Shown here piece after piece: positions 30,660 through 34,098 of a stretch of 34,098 bases of DNA. The DNA is from a virus. Numbering within the stretch: position 1 is the stretch's first letter; each line of letters begins with the position of its first letter. Made by a program: the position numbers and the translations under genes. The stretch spans positions 1 through 34,098 of the IMG/VR virus record IMGVR_UViG_3300025520_000010; one strand, given 5' to 3'. A model generated the notes under the pieces. The model worked only from the letters and a program-made list of their open reading frames with translations. It was not told where the DNA came from and made no database searches.

Positions 30660-31079
30660 GTGATTCTGGAGTACAGAAGCAATATTGGATGGGATCCTGT
30701 TATCCGCGAAGTCGTGGTACGAATCCTTGACAATGCCTTTCGTTATTGTGATGGTTTTGTAGAGTTTAACCTGCATAAGGGACGTCCACGTTGGATCGAA
30801 CATGAAACGGTTAAAGCTCAGGTCTATCCTTTGTTGTTTGACGAAAGCGGTTGGCCTCTCCAAAGCCCTACAAGCGGTGAGTATTGGGAACTCCTTAGAG
30901 CACCCGAAGCTGTGGTACTGAGATACACCACGGCTATCATCGACATTGCGGAGAGACTTATCGCTGATAACACCCTTCTGTTCAATTCGCTGTACCACCG
31001 TTGTCGTATACAGCGTACCGAATTCACCAGAACTGTTCCTAACTGCATCATATTTAAAATAACTGGGTGGGAAAAATGA
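30660..31079 (+). CDS. Small hypothetical protein with uncertain start
   Basis: The first standard start in frame is GTG 30660 (139 residues), but it has no ribosome-binding site. The frame is open back to 30621. AAGGAG at 30611-30616 is ideally placed for an ATA codon at 30627 that overlaps the previous stop (ATAA). A start there would add 11 residues (first few KREKFFIDQPV). The protein is mixed alpha/beta and ends TVPNCIIFKITGWEK, the two-strand C-terminal pattern seen in the 1805-3955 cluster. Function is unknown. Confidence 0.58.
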   Translation: MILEYRSNIGWDPVIREVVVRILDNAFRYCDGFVEFNLHKGRPRWIEHETVKAQVYPLLFDESGWPLQSPTSGEYWELLRAPEAVVLRYTTAIIDIAERLIADNTLLFNSLYHRCRIQRTEFTRTVPNCIIFKITGWEK

Positions 31080-31468
31080 CGACGCAATCCTTTGCACCAA
31101 CCCCGAAGAACGTGAAGTCTGTTATCGTACGTCTCCCGAGCTCACCAACGGAGAACGTCGACAAGCAGTTCATTCTGCGGGTAATGGTGGTTGAGCGCAT
31201 TCGTGCGTATCTTGACATGCTTGATTTCAAAGCAATGCAAGATGAAGTGCTCCAGCAACGTATCAAGGTCCCGGTGTATTACGAGACCGACGACCAAAAG
31301 AAGGATTACTTCGAATCGGAAGCGATGGAGATCAAAAGTCTCTACGACCGGATTGAACTGGACCCCCTGTTCAAAGAAGACTTCTTGTCCCTCAAACCCT
31401 ACCAAGGCCATAAGTGGGAACTCCGGTCCACCACTGAACACGCCATCCTTCTGTCCATCGAGGTTTAA
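31076..31468 (+). CDS. Small hypothetical protein
   Basis: ATG 31076 overlaps the previous stop (ATGA), with GGGTGG a few bases ahead. The 130-residue product begins with a strand-rich segment (KSVIVRLPSSPTENVDKQFI), continues as charged helices, and ends HKWELRSTTEHAILLSIEV, again a two-strand C-terminus. Codon use is intermediate. No recognised domain is present. It is packed directly against the next gene (one base between stop and start). Confidence 0.62.
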   Translation: MTTQSFAPTPKNVKSVIVRLPSSPTENVDKQFILRVMVVERIRAYLDMLDFKAMQDEVLQQRIKVPVYYETDDQKKDYFESEAMEIKSLYDRIELDPLFKEDFLSLKPYQGHKWELRSTTEHAILLSIEV

Positions 31469-31469
31469 T

Positions 31470-32033
31470 GTGGAATTTCTAATCGTTAAGCTTGACCCGG
31501 ATACCCGTGATGAGTTGTACGCGGATATCAACCCCAATCTCGTGGACTTCGTGTTGCTCGAAGCCATTACCCTCGCCGGTAAAGAGATGATCAACAACCC
31601 CGATGCCATGATCGAGGCGGCGGGTGATGAAGTCTATCACCTGAACGATCCTGATATCGATATGGAAGACAGCATCCGCGCGATCCTCGACGTGATGGTG
31701 GAAACCGATAAGCTGGCTGGTATTGACACTACCGCCGAAGGCTATGACATTGAAGAGAAGTATCCGTTCATCTCGGATAAACTCGTTCTGGCGTTGTCGT
31801 CGGTTACCTTTGCTAACAAGGTTGGCGAAGTGATCATGTTCCACAACGTAGTCTCCAGTCCAAAGTTTGCTCAAGGCGTTCACGTCAAAGGCACCCACTT
31901 GGGTAACGTGGCTACTTTGTCGTTGACCCCTCTGGCCGAAGCAGCTCAAACTGTCCTCGCGCTGTCGAAGGCGGTCGACTTGGTTAAGGAACAGGCCATC
32001 TCTGATTTGCAGAGTCACATCAAGAAACCCTGA
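31470..32033 (+). CDS. Hypothetical protein, end of the polymerase-helicase operon
   Basis: GTG 31470 is chosen because GAGGT precedes it by about six bases and the previous gene stops at 31468. The frame is open further upstream only through the overlapping preceding gene. The 187-residue product is acidic, starts MEFLIVKLDPDTRDELYAD and has a helical C-terminal half ending in a basic tail. Codons are more host-like than in the helicase gene, suggesting higher expression. Function is unknown. A terminator follows. Confidence 0.64.
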   Translation: MEFLIVKLDPDTRDELYADINPNLVDFVLLEAITLAGKEMINNPDAMIEAAGDEVYHLNDPDIDMEDSIRAILDVMVETDKLAGIDTTAEGYDIEEKYPFISDKLVLALSSVTFANKVGEVIMFHNVVSSPKFAQGVHVKGTHLGNVATLSLTPLAEAAQTVLALSKAVDLVKEQAISDLQSHIKKP

Positions 32034-32048
32034 TGTCCCTACTTAATA

Positions 32049-32100
32049 CCCTCCTAGCCCTTTACGGGGCTAGGAGGGGTTAGGTCTTTCTTTTTTTTTG
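32049..32100. terminator. Convergent terminator with long T run
   Basis: CCCTCCTAGCCC (32049-32060) pairs with GGGCTAGGAGGG (32067-32078). TTAGGTC and a long T-rich run follow up to the stop codon of the opposing gene. It ends the plus-strand operon; the stem itself can also act on the minus-strand transcript, though that side lacks a T run. Confidence 0.8.
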
Positions 32101-33402
32101 TTACTTCAAAGCAATCTCGAGATCCAAGACGGATGTCTTACTACCCGCGGTGTGAGCCGCCTTCATACGCTGCAACATCATCCGGGTAGGGATCAGTACG
32201 ATCTCAGAGCTAAGACGCTCTCCGTAAGCTCCCAGGCCCAACCCACAGCATGTCTGGCAATACTCACCATCCACCAAGATGCAACGGTTGGTAACACGGA
32301 CTTTAGTAGGTTTACCCACCAGACTGTCCACGTTCTCTTTGGTGATCAGGGTCACTACATCCTTGATAACCGCATAGATCCCAATCCAGTACTTCTTGTT
32401 GTACGGCGCAATCAATACAGTCTCGGTGGAAGGACTGCCGCAATCAGGAGTAGTCATAGAGACCACCGCTCGTCCGATCAGACGCAGAGTCTCCTTAACT
32501 TGAGACCCACCTTCACCTGTTGCCATAGAACGGCTGTAAGAGCCTGCTACGGCGGTGTTGATGTAGGCAGCCAGATGCTTGGTATCCCAACCTTCATCCA
32601 ACGACTGAGTAAGCGCAACCCACCCATCACCGGTATCGTTAGGCTCAATACCAAACGCAATAAACATCCGCTTACGGCTGTTGTCGATAAACTTCTTGTT
32701 GATGAAGAACTTCTTACTGGGTCCTTCCAGCATCTTCTTCATGTCCAGCGCAACAACCTGCTCCACGATAGTGGTGAAGACTACCGGGTTATTCAGTTCG
32801 TGGGCATGTTCTTTAAAGAGACGATCACGCAGCGCCAGTACTTCAGGATCAACCGTTAGGGCATCCAGACCACCTGGCTTGATGTAGTGAGTCCCCAAGC
32901 CTTCCAGGAAGTTACAGTTGTGGGTGAACATGAGGCATTCATCCACGGATGCTTTACCCTGAGGAACGGTTTCCCCTTCTTTAGGGTTATCCACCATGAT
33001 ATCCCGGAAGAGGTCTTCGAAGATCCCTTTGGTGAATTCACGGTTGATATAGTCAACAGTCCCTTTAAACGGTTCCCAGATCAGGATAACGTTGAACAGT
33101 AACAACCCAAAGGTGGTTTTGACCGCTTTCCCTTTCAGCATCGGGTGGAAGTCACCAGGGATCTCCAGGATCTCATCCATGTAGAAGAACGGTTCATTTA
33201 CATCACCGTCCAACTGAACTGGCTGTCCATCAATCAGGGTCCAGTACTTCTTTTTCTCGATATAAGCAGCAAAGGGTTCCAGCTTAAACAATTCAGAGGA
33301 ATCTGGGTCTTCGAACTGGATGGTGATCAGGGACTGTAGGCTGCCCTTGCTGTCGTAGCCTTCATTGGTAATGAAGTGCTTGAGGTATTCGACTTTATTC
33401 AC
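32101..33402 (-). CDS. Second beta' C-terminal subunit, candidate virion RNA polymerase (phiKZ gp80-like)
   Basis: GTG 33402 is the likely start: AAGGGG lies nine bases ahead and it overlaps the upstream stop. TTG 33420 is the alternative. The product is 433 residues. The segment SLDEGWDTKHLAAYIN, then GSYSRSMATGEGGSQVKETL, aligns with the beta' trigger-loop region and ends in D320-C-G-S. C321, C374, C382 and C385 form the second zinc site (NRC...CQTC), and the end (PTRMMLQRMKAAHTAG) matches the final conserved beta' block. It is clearly different from the non-virion copy at 26526-28541. phiKZ-like virions package a second split polymerase that transcribes early genes, and this gene's minus-strand position fits late expression. 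Confidence 0.82.
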   Translation of the reverse strand: MNKVEYLKHFITNEGYDSKGSLQSLITIQFEDPDSSELFKLEPFAAYIEKKKYWTLIDGQPVQLDGDVNEPFFYMDEILEIPGDFHPMLKGKAVKTTFGLLLFNVILIWEPFKGTVDYINREFTKGIFEDLFRDIMVDNPKEGETVPQGKASVDECLMFTHNCNFLEGLGTHYIKPGGLDALTVDPEVLALRDRLFKEHAHELNNPVVFTTIVEQVVALDMKKMLEGPSKKFFINKKFIDNSRKRMFIAFGIEPNDTGDGWVALTQSLDEGWDTKHLAAYINTAVAGSYSRSMATGEGGSQVKETLRLIGRAVVSMTTPDCGSPSTETVLIAPYNKKYWIGIYAVIKDVVTLITKENVDSLVGKPTKVRVTNRCILVDGEYCQTCCGLGLGAYGERLSSEIVLIPTRMMLQRMKAAHTAGSKTSVLDLEIALK

Positions 33403-34098
33403 TGATGACAACCCCTTCAATCATTTCCTCTACCTTGGTAATCGAGGTGATGTCTTCGATTACTTTATAAAGGTATTGGGTGGCCTTCTCTTTCAACCAA
33501 TGGTCGTTAATCTCAGAGATCAAGAAGAACGATATGACTTCCTTGGCGTACTGAAGGTTAGTAACAACGTTACCAATCTCCAGGAGCTCCTCTAGGTAGT
33601 CTTTAAAGAAGTTTAAGTAAGTCGGCATAGTACCACCAGCCTGACCGTTGTTAATCAAGTGCTCGTAAGCCTTGGTGCCTTCCATGAACGCCTTGTTAGC
33701 TAACACTCGGTTGACAATGTTATCTGGAGTGTTAACCAGTTCCTCAGGACTGAAGAGCGAGTCTTTAATCGCTTTCAATGTCACTTCGGAAACGTCTTCA
33801 ATCATGCACTCGAATTCAGACAGATCTTCATCTTCACCCCAGAACCGTTGCATGGTTTGGAGGAGACGGTTGACCGGTGGAATATCCATGCATTCTAAAA
33901 GGGACTTCAGACCGATGAGGTCTTGATAGTCTTGTAAGCTCAGGAAGAAGTCCAGGAGCTTGCTCAGCTCTTTGAGCTTGTCTTCACCCGCTACGTCTTG
34001 ATTGAGAGTAATCCCCATCTCAGTCAGCAGGTTAATTGTATTGACTGTCAGCAGGATAAAGACCGCTTGCTTCTTAACCGGTAAGTCAATATCGGTAT
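33395..34098 (-). CDS. Partial minus-strand gene, possibly virion protein
   Basis: The reading frame is open from its stop at 33395 to the right edge, so the gene is cut at its 5' end; at least 234 codons are present. An internal ATG at 34018 exists, but the frame before it (DLPVKKQAVFILLTVNTINL) is protein-like, so the true start is beyond the window. The protein is helical and acidic (FFLSLQDYQDLIGLKSLLEC, EDEDLSEFECMIEDVSEV) without recognised motifs. It overlaps the downstream beta'-like gene by eight bases, so the two are co-transcribed, and by order it would correspond to phiKZ gp81. A structural role is inferred only. Confidence 0.65.
   Translation of the reverse strand, partial: TDIDLPVKKQAVFILLTVNTINLLTEMGITLNQDVAGEDKLKELSKLLDFFLSLQDYQDLIGLKSLLECMDIPPVNRLLQTMQRFWGEDEDLSEFECMIEDVSEVTLKAIKDSLFSPEELVNTPDNIVNRVLANKAFMEGTKAYEHLINNGQAGGTMPTYLNFFKDYLEELLEIGNVVTNLQYAKEVISFFLISEINDHWLKEKATQYLYKVIEDITSITKVEEMIEGVVISE

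Noticed and set aside
31191-31469. Upstream extension of the last plus-strand hypothetical gene
   Set aside because: The extension lies wholly in another gene, is S/R/T-rich, and a GTG with a ribosome-binding site exists at 31470.
1-34098. CRISPR array, insertion sequence or integrase attachment site
   Set aside because: No regularly spaced direct repeats, no transposase frame and no terminal inverted repeats were seen. The only mobile-type gene is the HNH endonuclease.

Overview
The window looks like part of the genome of a nucleus-forming jumbo phage of the phiKZ type (Chimalliviridae). Three things support this. It encodes a phage tubulin (PhuZ-like). It encodes a large, strongly host-codon-adapted protein directly upstream of an RNA polymerase beta' fragment, the arrangement of chimallin (phiKZ gp54) and gp55. 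It also carries separate pieces of both multisubunit phage RNA polymerases: a beta' N-terminal part with NADFDGD, a beta C-terminal part, a beta' C-terminal part, and on the other strand a second, divergent beta' C-terminal part. The host is not shown directly. The most expressed-looking genes use CTG/GGC/CGC/AAC-type codons, which would fit a GC-rich host such as a pseudomonad (inference). Gene-number equivalences to phiKZ rest on motifs, gene order and memory of that genome, not on a search.

Layout. Bases 1-512 are non-coding: a foldable segment, two strong terminators and an early-type promoter. The phuZ-like gene (513-1478) and one small gene follow, closed by a terminator. Bases 1805-4377 hold seven small, tightly packed genes of unknown function. 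Bases 4484-8374 hold a family-B DNA polymerase fragment followed by four small tandem paralogues and one coiled-coil-like protein. Bases 8427-9530 (minus strand) hold an unrecognised, possibly virion, protein. Bases 9531-9800 are a divergent regulatory region, followed by the chimallin-like gene (9801-11786) and terminator, then the beta' N-terminal subunit and an overlapping small gene. Bases 14253-18221 form an operon with a host-codon-adapted 296-residue protein, an SbcD/Mre11-like phosphoesterase and a probable nucleic-acid-binding protein with an acidic tail. An HNH endonuclease (18350-19138) has its own terminator. Bases 19249-23804 hold an operon with a likely gp68-like polymerase subunit, a gp69-like protein (candidate PicA/Imp1 import factor) and a gp70-like protein. 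A small minus-strand gene lies at 23873-24202. Bases 24289-32033 hold the beta C-terminal and beta' C-terminal subunits, an SF2 helicase and four small genes, ending in a convergent terminator. The minus strand then carries the second beta' C-terminal subunit (candidate virion RNA polymerase) and a partial gene running off the window.

How it works together (family knowledge plus inference). The virion polymerase enters with the DNA and reads early promoters. Seven copies or near copies of a CCTATATTAC-like element lie ahead of gene blocks here. Chimallin builds the nucleus-like shell, PhuZ filaments position it, import factors admit selected proteins, and the non-virion polymerase and replication proteins act inside. 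The most interesting new-looking signal is that the gp70-like protein carries near copies of the extreme C-terminus of chimallin, which suggests a shell-docking tail. Other notable signals are a four-member tandem paralogue family beside the polymerase, a series of small proteins ending in a common beta-hairpin-like pattern, a polymerase fragment lacking a visible motif A, and a foldable RNA candidate at the left edge.
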